Positions 41,937 through 51,994 are shown, counted from the first letter of the stretch. The stretch is 64,000 nt of DNA from an uncultured Lachnospiraceae bacterium (GCA_900550235.1 URRQ01000008.1:3390-67389), one strand, 5' to 3'. Made by a program: numbers and translations. The notes: a model not told the origin generated them from the letters alone.

Positions 41937-41974
41937 AAAAACGGGAGATTAAAAGAGTTAATCTCCCGTTTTTT
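41937..41974 (+). terminator. Terminator after secDF
   Basis: ACGGGAGATTAA (41941-41952) pairs perfectly with TTAATCTCCCGT (41958-41969), extended by AAAA/TTTT, loop of five, with a T-run to 41974. The recJ ribosome site lies outside it. Confidence 0.95.
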
Positions 41975-41996
41975 GAAATACAAAGGAGAACGAAAG

Positions 41997-43712
41997 ATGG
42001 AAAAATGGTTTTTAACCCGGAAAGGAGCTGACTTTCAAGGGATTAGTCAGAAGTTTCAGATAAGCCCGATTCTTGCTCGTTTGATCCGCAATCGAGAAAT
42101 CATTGGAGATGACGCGATTGAGTTATATTTGCATGGAACGATAGCAGAACTATATGATGGAATCCTGATGAAAGATATGGATGTAGCGGTTTCTATTTTG
42201 CAGGAAAAAATACGGGAGGGAAAAGAGATTCGTATCATTGGAGATTACGATATAGATGGAATCAATGCAACGTATATTTTGATGGAAGGTCTTCGTGCAC
42301 TTGGCGGCAATGTAAGTATTGATATTCCGGATCGGATGAAGGACGGATATGGATTGAATCAGAATTTGATCGATCGAGCATTAGGAGATGATATTGATAC
42401 GATCATCACTTGTGACAATGGAATTGCGGCAAGGGAAGAAATAGGATATGCAAAACGTCTGGGAATGACAGTGATCGTAACAGATCATCATGAGATTCCG
42501 TATGAAGAGACGGAGGAAGGAATTCGGTATTTGCTGCCGTCTGCAGATGCAGTTGTAGATCCAAAACGAGCAGATTGTAAATATCCATTTCCGAATCTGT
42601 GCGGGGCTGCAGTCGCTTATAAATTAGTGGAAACCTTGTTCAATGTAGAAGGAAAAGATGCAGATGATATTGATTATCTGATGGAAAATGTAGCTATTGC
42701 TACAGTCGGTGATGTGATGGATCTTGTGGGAGAGAATCGTATTTTTGTGAAGCAAGGACTAGAGATGTTAAGGCGGACGAAAAATCTTGGATTAGCCGCA
42801 TTGATTGAATGTACGGCGATTCCTGTGGAACGTTTGTCTGCGTATCATATTGGGTTTGTATTGGGGCCATGTTTCAATGCGAGTGGGAGACTCGATACAG
42901 CAAAACGTGCCATTGAATTGCTATGTGCAAAGACAAAAAGAGATGCGGAAATCCTTGCGGGAGATCTAAAAGCCTTGAATGACAGCAGAAAAGATATGAC
43001 TGCTCATGCGGTAGAAGACGCAATTGAGATGGTAGAGACAACAGAGATTGGAAAAGACAGGGTTCTTGTGATTTATTTGCCGGATTGTCATGAAAGCCTA
43101 GCCGGAATCGTAGCGGGACGGATTCGGGAAAAATACTACAAACCGGTGTTTGTACTGACAGATGCAGAAGATGGAGTAAAAGGTTCGGGTCGTTCCATCG
43201 AGACGTATCATATGTATGAAGGAATGAACAGTTGTAAAGAGTTGTTTACGAAATTCGGAGGACATAAACTTGCCGCCGGACTATCTCTGCCAAAAGAAAA
43301 TGTAGAGTTGTTTCGTAAACGAATTAATGAACAATGTCGATTGACGGAAGATGATTTGTGCGAAAAAGTATCTATAGACATGCAGCTTCCTCTTGCTTAT
43401 GTGAATGAAGAACTTGTGAATGAATTGGAGTGTTTAGAACCATTTGGAAAAGGGAATCCTAAACCTGTATTTGCAGAGAGAGGAATTGAAGTTCTGCAGA
43501 CCAAAATTCTTGGGAAAAATCAAAATGTACTGAAACTTCTCGTCAGAGATTCGCAGGGAACGAAGATGGAAGCGCTTTATTTTGGAGATATTCCACAATG
43601 TTTGGACGTGATCAATGCAAAACATGGAAAGATTAATATTACATATTATCCGGATATCAATGAATATATGGGAAGAAAGACACCGCAGATTGTAATACAG
43701 AATTATCAGTAA
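41997..43712 (+). CDS. recJ: Single-strand-specific exonuclease RecJ
   Basis: RecJ degrades single-stranded DNA 5' to 3' in recombination and repair. I use ATG 41997 (571 residues), eight bases after AAAGGAG, rather than the TTG at 41973 inside the terminator T-run. The DHH domain is clear: GDYDIDGINATYIL, ITCDNGIA and VTDHHEIPYE, with VDPKRADCKYPFPNLCGAAVAYKL following. DHHA1 has GSGRSIETYHMYEGM and FGGHKLAAG. A C-terminal OB-fold region follows. It is of normal RecJ length for Clostridia. It lies between secDF and apt, a conserved order. Confidence 0.95.
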   Translation: MEKWFLTRKGADFQGISQKFQISPILARLIRNREIIGDDAIELYLHGTIAELYDGILMKDMDVAVSILQEKIREGKEIRIIGDYDIDGINATYILMEGLRALGGNVSIDIPDRMKDGYGLNQNLIDRALGDDIDTIITCDNGIAAREEIGYAKRLGMTVIVTDHHEIPYEETEEGIRYLLPSADAVVDPKRADCKYPFPNLCGAAVAYKLVETLFNVEGKDADDIDYLMENVAIATVGDVMDLVGENRIFVKQGLEMLRRTKNLGLAALIECTAIPVERLSAYHIGFVLGPCFNASGRLDTAKRAIELLCAKTKRDAEILAGDLKALNDSRKDMTAHAVEDAIEMVETTEIGKDRVLVIYLPDCHESLAGIVAGRIREKYYKPVFVLTDAEDGVKGSGRSIETYHMYEGMNSCKELFTKFGGHKLAAGLSLPKENVELFRKRINEQCRLTEDDLCEKVSIDMQLPLAYVNEELVNELECLEPFGKGNPKPVFAERGIEVLQTKILGKNQNVLKLLVRDSQGTKMEALYFGDIPQCLDVINAKHGKINITYYPDINEYMGRKTPQIVIQNYQ

Positions 43713-43726
43713 AAATTGTAGATTCA

Positions 43727-43755
43727 TTGAAAAACAGCAAAAAAAATGCTATAAT
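43727..43755 (+). promoter_or_regulatory. Strong sigma-A promoter for apt-rel
   Basis: TTGAAA (43727-43732), 17 bases, TATAAT (43750-43755) with TGc extension. Confidence 0.85.
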
Positions 43756-43788
43756 ATGTCATATTTTGTAGGAAAATGGAGGCCGGTT

Positions 43789-44313
43789 ATGAAGCCAATA
43801 GAAGAATATGTAAGAAGTATTCCGGATTTTCCGGAAGAAGGAATTATTTTTAGAGATGTAACAAGTATATTAGAGGATGCGGATGGATTACAGTTAGCAA
43901 TTGATCTAGTTCAAGAGAAGATTGGAGACCTTGAATTTGATGTTGTAGTAGGTCCGGAGTCAAGAGGATTTATTTTTGGTGTTCCGGTTGCATATAATCT
44001 CCATAAGTCCTTTGTTCCGGTAAGAAAAAAAGGAAAACTTCCTTGTGAAACAGTATCTATGGAATATGAATTGGAATACGGAAGTGCAGTGATTGAGATG
44101 CACAAAGATTCCATCAAACCGGGACAGAAAGTAGTCATCATTGATGACTTGATGGCGACAGGAGGAACGATCGAAGCAATTGTGAAGCTCGTGGAAAGCC
44201 TGGGCGGAGAAGTTGTGAAGATTGTGTTCTTGATGGAACTTGCCGGGTTAAACGGAAGAGCCAAACTGGGAGAGTATGATATGGATTCCGTGATCATATA
44301 TCCGGGGAAATAA
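43789..44313 (+). CDS. apt: Adenine phosphoribosyltransferase
   Basis: Apt salvages adenine to AMP with PRPP. The start is ATG 43789 (174 residues): TGGAGG is six bases upstream and the promoter -10 lies just before, which rules out the longer frame from 43756. The family blocks are PIEEYVRSIPDFPEEGIIFRDVT, VVGPESRGFIFG, VRKKGKLP and the PRPP loop VVIIDDLMATGGTIEA. It precedes rel by 22 bases, the usual Firmicutes order. Confidence 0.97.
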   Translation: MKPIEEYVRSIPDFPEEGIIFRDVTSILEDADGLQLAIDLVQEKIGDLEFDVVVGPESRGFIFGVPVAYNLHKSFVPVRKKGKLPCETVSMEYELEYGSAVIEMHKDSIKPGQKVVIIDDLMATGGTIEAIVKLVESLGGEVVKIVFLMELAGLNGRAKLGEYDMDSVIIYPGK

Positions 44314-44335
44314 AGCAGGAGAGGAAGGTACCGAT

Positions 44336-46639
44336 ATGTCAGATTCAATAATACAAAATCCATATGAAAATCTGAAAATTGTTGATGGTCATGCGGTGAA
44401 GAATCCGGAAGATTATCAAGATCCGGATAAGCTGTATGAAGCTCTTGTGAACAGAATCCGGAAATATCACCCGTCAGAAGATTTGTCTTTGATTGAAAAA
44501 GCATATACGATTGCAAAGGATGCCCATGAAGGACAGTTCCGTAAGTCCGGGGAGCCATATATTATTCACCCGCTTTGGGTAGGAATTATTTTGGCTGAAC
44601 TTGAGATGGATAAAGAAACGATTGCGGCAGGAATTTTGCACGATGTGGTAGAGGATACGATTATGTCCTCAGAGGAGATTGCGGCCATATTCGGTACAGA
44701 GGTTTCACTTCTTGTAGAGGGAGTTACCAAAATCGGGCAATTATCTTATTCCAAAGATAAAGATAAATTAGAGATGCAGGCAGAAACTCTTCGTAAGATG
44801 TTTCTTGCAATGTCAAAAGATATCCGAGTTATTCTGATCAAATTAGCCGACCGTCTGCATAATATGCGTACGGCGCAGTTTTGGCCTCCGCATAAGCAGA
44901 AAGAAAAAGCGCAGGAGACAATGGACATTTATGCTCCAATCGCTCAAAGGCTTGGTATTTCCAAGATTAAGACGGAGCTGGACGATTTGGCTTTAAAATA
45001 CTCCCAGCCGGAAGTATTTTATGATTTGATCAATCAGTTAAATGCACGAAAAACAGAGAGAAATGAATTCGTACAGCAGATTGTAGAAGAAGTCAGAAAG
45101 CACATGGAGAATGGCGGGATTGAAGCAACAGTATACGGCCGTGTGAAGCATTTCTTCAGCATTTATAAGAAGATGGTCAATCAGGATAAGACGGTGGATC
45201 AAGTATATGACCTATTTGCAATCCGTATTATTGTGAAAACAGTCAAAGACTGTTATGCGGCTCTTGGCGTGATCCATGAGATGTATACACCAATTCCGGG
45301 ACGTTTTAAAGATTACATTGCGATGCCAAAGCCAAATATGTATCAGTCTCTTCATACGACATTGATGGGACCGTCCGGTCAGCCGTTTGAGATTCAGATT
45401 CGTACAGAAGAGATGCATAAGACTGCGGAATATGGTATTGCGGCGCATTGGAAATATAAAGAGTCCGGTGGAAGCGCGAAAAACGTACAGACAAGAGCAG
45501 AAGAAAAATTGACATGGCTTCGTCAGATATTGGAATGGCAGCAGGATTCCGACAACCGTGAGTTTATGTCGTTGTTAAAAGGCGACTTGGATCTTTTTGC
45601 AGAAGATGTATACTGCTTTACACCGAATGGAGATGTAAAGAATCTTCCAAATGGCTCTACACCGGTTGACTTTGCATATGCTATTCATAGTGCGGTTGGT
45701 AATAAAATGGTTGGCGCTCGTGTAAACAATAAACTTGTTCCAATCGATTATAAAATTCAAAATGGTGATAGGATTGAAATTTTAACTTCACAGAATTCGA
45801 AGGGGCCAAGTCGAGACTGGCTAAATATTGTAAAGAGTACCCAGGCGAGAAATAAGATTAACCAATGGTTTAAGAAAGAATACAAAGAAGAAAATATCGT
45901 ACGTGGAAAAGAGATGTTGTCTGCGTATTGCAAGGCGAAAGGTCTTGTATTATCTGATATTTTGAAACCAAAATATCAACAGGTTGTACAACGTAAATAT
46001 GGATTCAAAGATTGGAATGCGGTACTTGCGGCTTTGGGACATGGTGGATTGAAGGAAGGACAGATTGCAAACCGCCTGCAAGAGGAATATAGTAAAGACC
46101 ACAAAGAAGCGATCACAGATGAGACGATTCTTGAAAAAGTATCTGAAGCATCTAAAAATATTGTGCATGTTACAAAATCTAAGAGTGGAATTGTTGTCAA
46201 AGGGATTGACGATATGGCAGTTCGTTTTTCAAGATGCTGTAATCCTGTGCCGGGAGATGAAATCGTAGGATTCGTGACAAGAGGACGAGGTATGTCCATT
46301 CATCGAACAGATTGTGTCAATATCATTCATTTGTCTGAATCAGAGAGAGCACGTTTGATTCCGGCAGAATGGGAGCAGTCTGATGAAAAAGGAACCGGAC
46401 TTTACATGGCGGAGATCAAGATGTATGCATATGACAGACAGGGTATGCTGATGGAGATTTCCAAAATATTTACAGAAAATAAAATTGATGTAAAGAATAT
46501 GAATGTCCGAACGAGCAAGAAAGGAACTGCGACGGTAGAAATGGGATTCATCGTTCATAGCAGAGAAGAACTGACAAAGATTATCGAGAAACTTCATCAA
46601 CTGGAAGGAGTTATCGATATCGAACGTTCAGTAGGTTAG
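44336..46639 (+). CDS. rel: Bifunctional (p)ppGpp synthetase/hydrolase Rel
   Basis: Rel makes and breaks the alarmone (p)ppGpp in the stringent response. The 767-residue protein contains the HD hydrolase domain (IIHPLWVG, AAGILHDVVEDT) and the synthetase domain (VYDLFAIRIIV, PGRFKDYIAMPKPNMYQSLHTT, with RFKD typical of bifunctional enzymes, and FEIQIRTEEMH). The TGS domain (FTPNGDVKNLPNGSTPVDFAYAIH), a zinc-finger-like CCNPVPGDEIVGF block and a C-terminal ACT domain follow. GAGGAAGG precedes the ATG. It should be co-transcribed with apt and the MBL hydrolase gene. Confidence 0.97.
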   Translation: MSDSIIQNPYENLKIVDGHAVKNPEDYQDPDKLYEALVNRIRKYHPSEDLSLIEKAYTIAKDAHEGQFRKSGEPYIIHPLWVGIILAELEMDKETIAAGILHDVVEDTIMSSEEIAAIFGTEVSLLVEGVTKIGQLSYSKDKDKLEMQAETLRKMFLAMSKDIRVILIKLADRLHNMRTAQFWPPHKQKEKAQETMDIYAPIAQRLGISKIKTELDDLALKYSQPEVFYDLINQLNARKTERNEFVQQIVEEVRKHMENGGIEATVYGRVKHFFSIYKKMVNQDKTVDQVYDLFAIRIIVKTVKDCYAALGVIHEMYTPIPGRFKDYIAMPKPNMYQSLHTTLMGPSGQPFEIQIRTEEMHKTAEYGIAAHWKYKESGGSAKNVQTRAEEKLTWLRQILEWQQDSDNREFMSLLKGDLDLFAEDVYCFTPNGDVKNLPNGSTPVDFAYAIHSAVGNKMVGARVNNKLVPIDYKIQNGDRIEILTSQNSKGPSRDWLNIVKSTQARNKINQWFKKEYKEENIVRGKEMLSAYCKAKGLVLSDILKPKYQQVVQRKYGFKDWNAVLAALGHGGLKEGQIANRLQEEYSKDHKEAITDETILEKVSEASKNIVHVTKSKSGIVVKGIDDMAVRFSRCCNPVPGDEIVGFVTRGRGMSIHRTDCVNIIHLSESERARLIPAEWEQSDEKGTGLYMAEIKMYAYDRQGMLMEISKIFTENKIDVKNMNVRTSKKGTATVEMGFIVHSREELTKIIEKLHQLEGVIDIERSVG

Positions 46640-46650
46640 GAGATTATAAG

Positions 46651-47271
46651 ATGAAAGTGGAAATATTTGTAACGGGAATTATCAGTACAAATTGTTATGT
46701 AGTTTCAAATGAAGAGACAAAAGAGGCGGTGATCATTGATCCTGCCGCCTATCCGAAGAAAATGCGAGCATATCTTCACGAGAATGAACTGCAGGTAAAA
46801 GCGATTCTTCTGACACATGGACATTTTGATCATATTATGGGGATTGATGGAATACTGGAAGAATATCAGGTTCCGGTATATGTACATGAAGAAGAAGCAG
46901 AATTGATTCAAGATCCAATCTTGAATGAATCGAATACTTATACGAATGGATATACGTTTGGTAATGCAGAGTATACAAGAGATGGCCAGATTTTGGAATT
47001 GATCGGTTATAAATTCCGAGTGATCCACACACCGGGGCATACAAGCGGCGGTGTTTCCTATTATGTGGAAAGCGAGAATGTATTGTTCAGCGGTGATACG
47101 CTGTTCCACGGTTCTGTTGGACGCACTGATTTTAAGACAAGCAGTATGTCTTCACTAGTACATTCAATTCGTGAAAAATTATTCCTGCTTCCAGATGAGA
47201 CAGTTGTGTATCCGGGACATATGGGTGCAACTTCAATTGGAACGGAAAAACAGATCAATCCGTATGTGTAA
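46651..47271 (+). CDS. MBL-fold hydrolase, glyoxalase II-like (YqgX type)
   Basis: This is a small single-domain metallo-beta-lactamase-fold hydrolase of 206 residues. Metal motifs are LTHGHFDHIMG, HTPGHTSGG with the third His, FSGDTLFHGSVGRTDF with the bridging Asp, and VYPGHMGATSIG with the last His. This pattern is that of the YqgX/YcbL group, thought to hydrolyse hydroxyacyl-thiols; Clostridia generally lack glutathione, so the substrate is open. TTAGGAG precedes the ATG, 12 bases after rel. Confidence 0.9.
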   Translation: MKVEIFVTGIISTNCYVVSNEETKEAVIIDPAAYPKKMRAYLHENELQVKAILLTHGHFDHIMGIDGILEEYQVPVYVHEEEAELIQDPILNESNTYTNGYTFGNAEYTRDGQILELIGYKFRVIHTPGHTSGGVSYYVESENVLFSGDTLFHGSVGRTDFKTSSMSSLVHSIREKLFLLPDETVVYPGHMGATSIGTEKQINPYV

Positions 47272-47357
47272 TACGAGGTAGATGTAGATTTTTTAGAGGA
47301 CGTGGCTTTTGAAGTGGCGTCCTTTGCTATTATAACGAGATATATAGAGGATTTTAT

Positions 47358-48794
47358 ATGATTAACATTTTTTTGAAAGAAGAATTTTATGCTTATGATG
47401 CATTTCATATCGTGAAAGCGTTTTTTCCGGATGAGGAGATTAAGCAACATATTGTATGTGATGGAAAAGTTCTTCTACAAATGAAGAAAGAGGAGGATAT
47501 CCTCTTGGAATTGGAAGAAGCTTTAGGGAATACGAAAAAAGAAAAGAAAAGTTTTGTAAATAAAAAGATTTACAAAGAGTTATATCAATATACAGGAAAA
47601 GAACTTGCATGGGGGTTTTTAACAGGAGTTCGTCCTACAAAGCTTGCCATGAAGAAAGTGGAGGAAGGGTGTACTGATGAAGAAACTGTGCTGTGGTTTC
47701 AAGAACAGTACATGGTAACAGAGAAAAAGGCAAAGCTTGGTGTAGAGATTGCGAAGAGAGAGAAGGCGCTCTTGGAGCAGTTGGATTATGAAAATGGATA
47801 TAGCCTGTATGTGGGAATCCCATTTTGTCCATCAATTTGTTCATACTGTTCTTTTTCTTCTTATCCGTTGCAGGAGTGGACGAATCAGGTGGATCGGTAT
47901 CTAGATGCGCTTTGTAAAGAAATCAGTTTCGTTGGAGAAGTATCGAAAGAAAAGAAACTCAATACGGTTTATATTGGCGGAGGGACGCCGACGACTCTCG
48001 AGGCAGATCAGCTCGATCGATTGTTGACACATATGGAAGAGACGTTTTCCTATGAGGAACTGAAAGAGTTTACTGTAGAGGCAGGACGACCGGATAGTAT
48101 TACTAGAGAAAAATTAGAAGTATTACGGAAACATAAGATTTCTCGTATTTCTGTCAACCCACAGACGATGCAGCAGAAAACGTTGGACGTGATCGGAAGA
48201 AAGCATACAGTGCAGGATGTGATCGATATTTTCCATATGGCAAGAGAACTTGGATTTGAAAATATCAATATGGATCTCATTGCAGGATTGACAGGAGAGA
48301 ATCTGTCTGATATGAAGGATACGTTGGAGAGGGTCAAAGAATTAGAGCCGGATAGTCTGACGGTGCATTCTCTTGCAATCAAGCGTGCGGCAAGACTTGG
48401 AAAGACGGAGGGCTATCGGGAGCAGCTTAGTACGGCGGAAGAACTTTCACAGATGATCGAGCTTGCAGCAGACTATGCAAAAGAGATGGATTTGGTCCCA
48501 TATTATCTGTATCGACAGAAGAATATTGCCGGGAATTTTGAAAATGTTGGGTACGCAAAGGTTGACAAAGCCGGAATATACAATATACTTATTATGGAGG
48601 AAAAACAATCCATCATTGCAGTAGGCGCAGGAGCTTCTACGAAGATTGTACTTCCAAAAGGAAAAGAGATTCCGGACAAAAAGACCGGAGAATTAAAAAA
48701 TATTGTACGCGTGGAAAATGTCAAAGATGTGACAGAGTATATGGCGCGTATTGATGAAATGATAGAACGAAAAGGAGAATGGTTATGGCGTTAA
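47358..48794 (+). CDS. hemZ: Coproporphyrinogen III oxidase-like radical SAM protein HemZ
   Basis: HemZ belongs to the oxygen-independent coproporphyrinogen dehydrogenase family. The 478-residue protein has an N-terminal domain of about 150 residues (including LAWGFLTGVRPTKLA), then the cluster motif CPSICSYCSF. It also has YIGGGTPTTLEADQL, VEAGRPDSITREKL, RISVNPQTMQQKTL and NMDLIAGLTGE. No other haem genes are near, so its role may be in another radical reaction; related HemW-type proteins bind haem. Its last 10 bases overlap hisS. Confidence 0.9.
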   Translation: MINIFLKEEFYAYDAFHIVKAFFPDEEIKQHIVCDGKVLLQMKKEEDILLELEEALGNTKKEKKSFVNKKIYKELYQYTGKELAWGFLTGVRPTKLAMKKVEEGCTDEETVLWFQEQYMVTEKKAKLGVEIAKREKALLEQLDYENGYSLYVGIPFCPSICSYCSFSSYPLQEWTNQVDRYLDALCKEISFVGEVSKEKKLNTVYIGGGTPTTLEADQLDRLLTHMEETFSYEELKEFTVEAGRPDSITREKLEVLRKHKISRISVNPQTMQQKTLDVIGRKHTVQDVIDIFHMARELGFENINMDLIAGLTGENLSDMKDTLERVKELEPDSLTVHSLAIKRAARLGKTEGYREQLSTAEELSQMIELAADYAKEMDLVPYYLYRQKNIAGNFENVGYAKVDKAGIYNILIMEEKQSIIAVGAGASTKIVLPKGKEIPDKKTGELKNIVRVENVKDVTEYMARIDEMIERKGEWLWR

Positions 48795-50050
48795 AAAAGA
48801 AGCCGGTAACAGGCATGAAAGATATGATGCCTCGTGAGATGGAGATTCGCGACTATGTGATTCACCTGATCAAAGAAACATATAAGACATTTGGTTTTTC
48901 ATCTATGGAGACACCTTGTGTGGAACATATCGAGAACCTTTGCAGCAAGCAGGGGGGAGATAATGAAAAACTGATTTTCAAAATCATGAAGCGTGGAGAG
49001 AAGTTAAAAATCGACACTGCAAAGGAAGAAAATGATTTGGTTGATGGAGGTCTTCGTTACGACTTAACTGTTCCGCTTGCAAGATACTATGCAAACTATG
49101 CCAACGAACTTCCGGCACCATTCAAAGCGCTTCAGATTGGGAATGTGTGGAGAGCCGATCGTCCACAGAGAGGACGCTTCCGCCAGTTCATGCAATGCGA
49201 TATCGATATTCTTGGAGAAGCAAGCAATTTGGCAGAGATTGAGTTGATCTTGGCAACAACAGCAATGCTTGGAAAATTGAATTTCACAAATTTTACGGTA
49301 TGTATCAATGACCGTAACATTTTGAAAGCAATGGCAGCATTTTGCGGATTCAAGGAAGAAGATTACGATGAAGTCTTCATCATTTTAGATAAGATGGATA
49401 AGATTGGCACAGAAGGTGTATCAGCAGAACTTCAAGAGATGGGATGTGCAAAAGAAAATGTAGAGGCATACCTGAAGTTGTTTGACGAGATCAGTCCGGA
49501 TGTAGAAGGAATTCGTTTCTTAAAAGAAAAATTAGGAGATTGCCTTCCAACAGAAACATCAGAGGGAATGGAAACAATCATCTCCAGCGTAGAGGCAGCA
49601 AAAGAAGCAGAGTTCAAGATTGCTTTTGATCCGACACTTGTAAGAGGACAATCTTACTATACCGGAACAATTTTTGAGATTCGTATGGACGAGTTTGGCG
49701 GTTCCGTTGCCGGAGGCGGACGTTACGATAAGATGATCGGGAAATTTACAGGACAAGATACACCGGCCTGCGGATTCTCTATCGGATTTGAAAGAATCGT
49801 AATGCTTTTATTAGAGAATGGGTATGAAGTACCGTCAAACAACTTAAAGAAAGCGTATTTATTGGAAAAGAAACTTCCAAAAGAAGGAACTTTGAAAGTG
49901 TTCCAAATGGCAAAAGCAGATCGAGAAGCCGGATATCAGGTGATGATCGTGAATATGAAGAAAAATAAGAAATTCCAAAAAGAACAGCTAAACGAAAACG
50001 GTTACAAAGAAATCGTTGAGTGCTACGCCGATTCTATAGAGAATATGTAA
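48785..50050 (+). CDS. hisS: Histidyl-tRNA synthetase
   Basis: HisS charges tRNA-His. I start at ATG 48785 (421 residues): AAAGGAG is seven bases away, whereas the ATG at 48779 abuts it. Class II motifs are GMKDMMPREMEIRDYV and TPCVEHIENLCSKQGG (motif 1 region). RYDLTVPLARYYA, RADRPQRGRFRQFMQCDIDILG (motif 2), LVRGQSYYTGTIFEI and AGGGRYDKMIG...GFSIGFERI (motif 3) follow. No T-box lies upstream; translation is coupled to hemZ by overlap. aspS follows, the usual hisS-aspS pair. Confidence 0.96.
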   Translation: MALKKKPVTGMKDMMPREMEIRDYVIHLIKETYKTFGFSSMETPCVEHIENLCSKQGGDNEKLIFKIMKRGEKLKIDTAKEENDLVDGGLRYDLTVPLARYYANYANELPAPFKALQIGNVWRADRPQRGRFRQFMQCDIDILGEASNLAEIELILATTAMLGKLNFTNFTVCINDRNILKAMAAFCGFKEEDYDEVFIILDKMDKIGTEGVSAELQEMGCAKENVEAYLKLFDEISPDVEGIRFLKEKLGDCLPTETSEGMETIISSVEAAKEAEFKIAFDPTLVRGQSYYTGTIFEIRMDEFGGSVAGGGRYDKMIGKFTGQDTPACGFSIGFERIVMLLLENGYEVPSNNLKKAYLLEKKLPKEGTLKVFQMAKADREAGYQVMIVNMKKNKKFQKEQLNENGYKEIVECYADSIENM

Positions 50051-50066
50051 AGGAGAGAGAAAAATC

Positions 50067-51860
50067 ATGGCAGAATCAATGCAGGGATTGAAAAGAACAC
50101 ATCGTTGTGCCGAATTGACTGCAGCCAATGTAGGCGAGACAGTTACCGTCATGGGTTGGGTACAGAAAAATAGAAACAAAGGAGGTCTTGTCTTTGTTGA
50201 CGTAAGAGACCGTTCCGGAATTATTCAGGTCGTTTTTGAGGAAGGAAGCTGTGACGCAGCATTGATTGAAAAAGCTGCAAAGCTTCGTTCAGAATTTGTT
50301 GTTGCTGTTGTAGGTAAAGTAGAGAAACGTTCCGGTGCAGTAAATGAAAACATTGCTACCGGTGAGATTGAAATTGCTCCTACAGAGCTTCGTGTATTGT
50401 CAGAATCAGAGACACCACCATTCCCAATCGAAGAAAACAGCAAGACAAAGGAAGAACTTCGTTTGAAATATCGTGTCCTTGATCTTCGTAGACCGGATTT
50501 ACAGAGAAACTTAATTATGAGAAGTAAAGTAGCAACATTGACTCGCCAGTTCTTGGCAGAGGAAGGTTTCCTTGAGATTGAGACACCGATGCTTATTAAG
50601 AGTACGCCGGAAGGCGCTAGAGATTACCTTGTACCAAGCCGTGTACATCCAGGAAACTTCTACGCGTTACCACAATCACCACAGCTTTTCAAACAGCTTT
50701 TGATGTGTGCAGGTTATGACCGTTACTTCCAGTTAGCAAAATGTTTCCGTGATGAAGATTTACGTGCGGATCGTCAGCCGGAATTTACACAGATCGATAT
50801 GGAATTATCATTTGTAGATGTGGATGATGTGATTGATGTAAATGAAAGACTTCTTGCGAAATTATTTAAAGAGATATTAAATGTAGAAGTTTCTCTTCCA
50901 ATCCAGAGAATGACATGGCAGGAAGCCATGGACAGATTTGGTTCCGATAAACCGGATCTTCGTTTTGGTATGGAACTTGTAAATGTATCTGAAGTTGTCA
51001 AAGACTGTGAATTCGCAGTATTCAAAGGCGCTCTTGAAAATGGCGGAAGCGTTCGTGGTATCAATGCAAAAGGTCAGGGCGCAATGCCGCGTAAGAAGAT
51101 TGATAAGTTAGTTGATTTTGCGAAGACATACGGTGCAAAAGGGCTTGCTTATATTGCAATTCAGGAAGATGGCAGCCTGAAATCTTCTTTTGCAAAATTT
51201 ATGACAGAAGAACAGATGGCAGCGCTTGTAAAAGCAATGGACGGAGAGAACGGAGACTTATTATTATTTGCAGCAGATAAGAATAAGGTAGTATGGGACG
51301 TTCTCGGCGCGTTACGTATTGAAATTGCCCGTCAGTTAGACTTATTGGATAAAGGGGATTACAAGTTCTTGTGGGTAACAGAATTCCCATTATTAGAGTG
51401 GAACGAAGAAGCAGGAAGATATACAGCAATGCATCATCCATTTACAATGCCAATGGAAGAAGATTTACATTTGATCGATACAGATCCGGGTAAGGTTCGT
51501 GCAAAAGCTTACGATATCGTGTTAAACGGTACAGAGCTCGGTGGAGGTAGCGTCAGAATCTTCAATAATGAGATTCAGAACAAGATGTTTGAGGTTCTTG
51601 GATTTACAAAAGAGCAGGCAGAAGAACAATTCGGATTCTTATTGAATGCATTCAAATATGGAGTTCCGCCACACGCAGGACTTGCATACGGACTTGACCG
51701 TCTTGTGATGCTGATGGCAAAACAGGACAGTATTCGTGACGTAATCGCATTCCCGAAGGTGAAAGATGCATCTGACTTGATGACAGAAGCACCGGCAGGG
51801 GTAGATCCGAAGCAGTTGGAAGAATTAGGACTTACCATTACTGCATCAGAGGACGAATAA
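50067..51860 (+). CDS. aspS: Aspartyl-tRNA synthetase
   Basis: AspS charges tRNA-Asp. The 597-residue protein has the N-terminal OB fold (VTVMGWVQKNRNKGGLVFVDVRDRSGIIQVVF). The class II core has FLEIETPMLIKSTPEGARDYLVPSR, QSPQLFKQLLM, FRDEDLRADRQPEFTQIDMELSF and the motif 3 region GLAYGLDRLVMLM. The bacterial GAD insertion lies between motifs 2 and 3. The length is that of the bacterial-type enzyme. GGAGAG precedes the ATG, 16 bases after hisS. Confidence 0.97.
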   Translation: MAESMQGLKRTHRCAELTAANVGETVTVMGWVQKNRNKGGLVFVDVRDRSGIIQVVFEEGSCDAALIEKAAKLRSEFVVAVVGKVEKRSGAVNENIATGEIEIAPTELRVLSESETPPFPIEENSKTKEELRLKYRVLDLRRPDLQRNLIMRSKVATLTRQFLAEEGFLEIETPMLIKSTPEGARDYLVPSRVHPGNFYALPQSPQLFKQLLMCAGYDRYFQLAKCFRDEDLRADRQPEFTQIDMELSFVDVDDVIDVNERLLAKLFKEILNVEVSLPIQRMTWQEAMDRFGSDKPDLRFGMELVNVSEVVKDCEFAVFKGALENGGSVRGINAKGQGAMPRKKIDKLVDFAKTYGAKGLAYIAIQEDGSLKSSFAKFMTEEQMAALVKAMDGENGDLLLFAADKNKVVWDVLGALRIEIARQLDLLDKGDYKFLWVTEFPLLEWNEEAGRYTAMHHPFTMPMEEDLHLIDTDPGKVRAKAYDIVLNGTELGGGSVRIFNNEIQNKMFEVLGFTKEQAEEQFGFLLNAFKYGVPPHAGLAYGLDRLVMLMAKQDSIRDVIAFPKVKDASDLMTEAPAGVDPKQLEELGLTITASEDE

Positions 51861-51873
51861 AATAGGATACTTG

Positions 51874-51914
51874 GGAGACATAGAAGTGTAAATGCATTTT
51901 TATGTCTCCTTTTT
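51874..51914 (+). terminator. Terminator after aspS
   Basis: GGAGACATA (51874-51882) pairs perfectly with TATGTCTCC (51901-51909), followed by T5. The loop is 18 bases and may fold further. Confidence 0.8.
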
Positions 51915-51928
51915 ACGTTCGAAAGTAG

Positions 51929-51957
51929 TTGACATTCTATAGGAGTCGGTCTATGCT
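51929..51957 (+). promoter_or_regulatory. Sigma-A promoter for cysK
   Basis: TTGACA (51929-51934), 17 bases, TATGCT (51952-51957). The spacer holds the near-palindrome TTCTATAGGA, a possible operator. Confidence 0.75.
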
Positions 51958-51994
51958 TATACCAATCAAAATGAAAGAGAGGAAGAAATAGCAT

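Noticed and set aside
50051..50066. T-box control of hisS-aspS
   Set aside because: hisS overlaps hemZ and the hisS-aspS gap is 16 bases, leaving no room for a leader.
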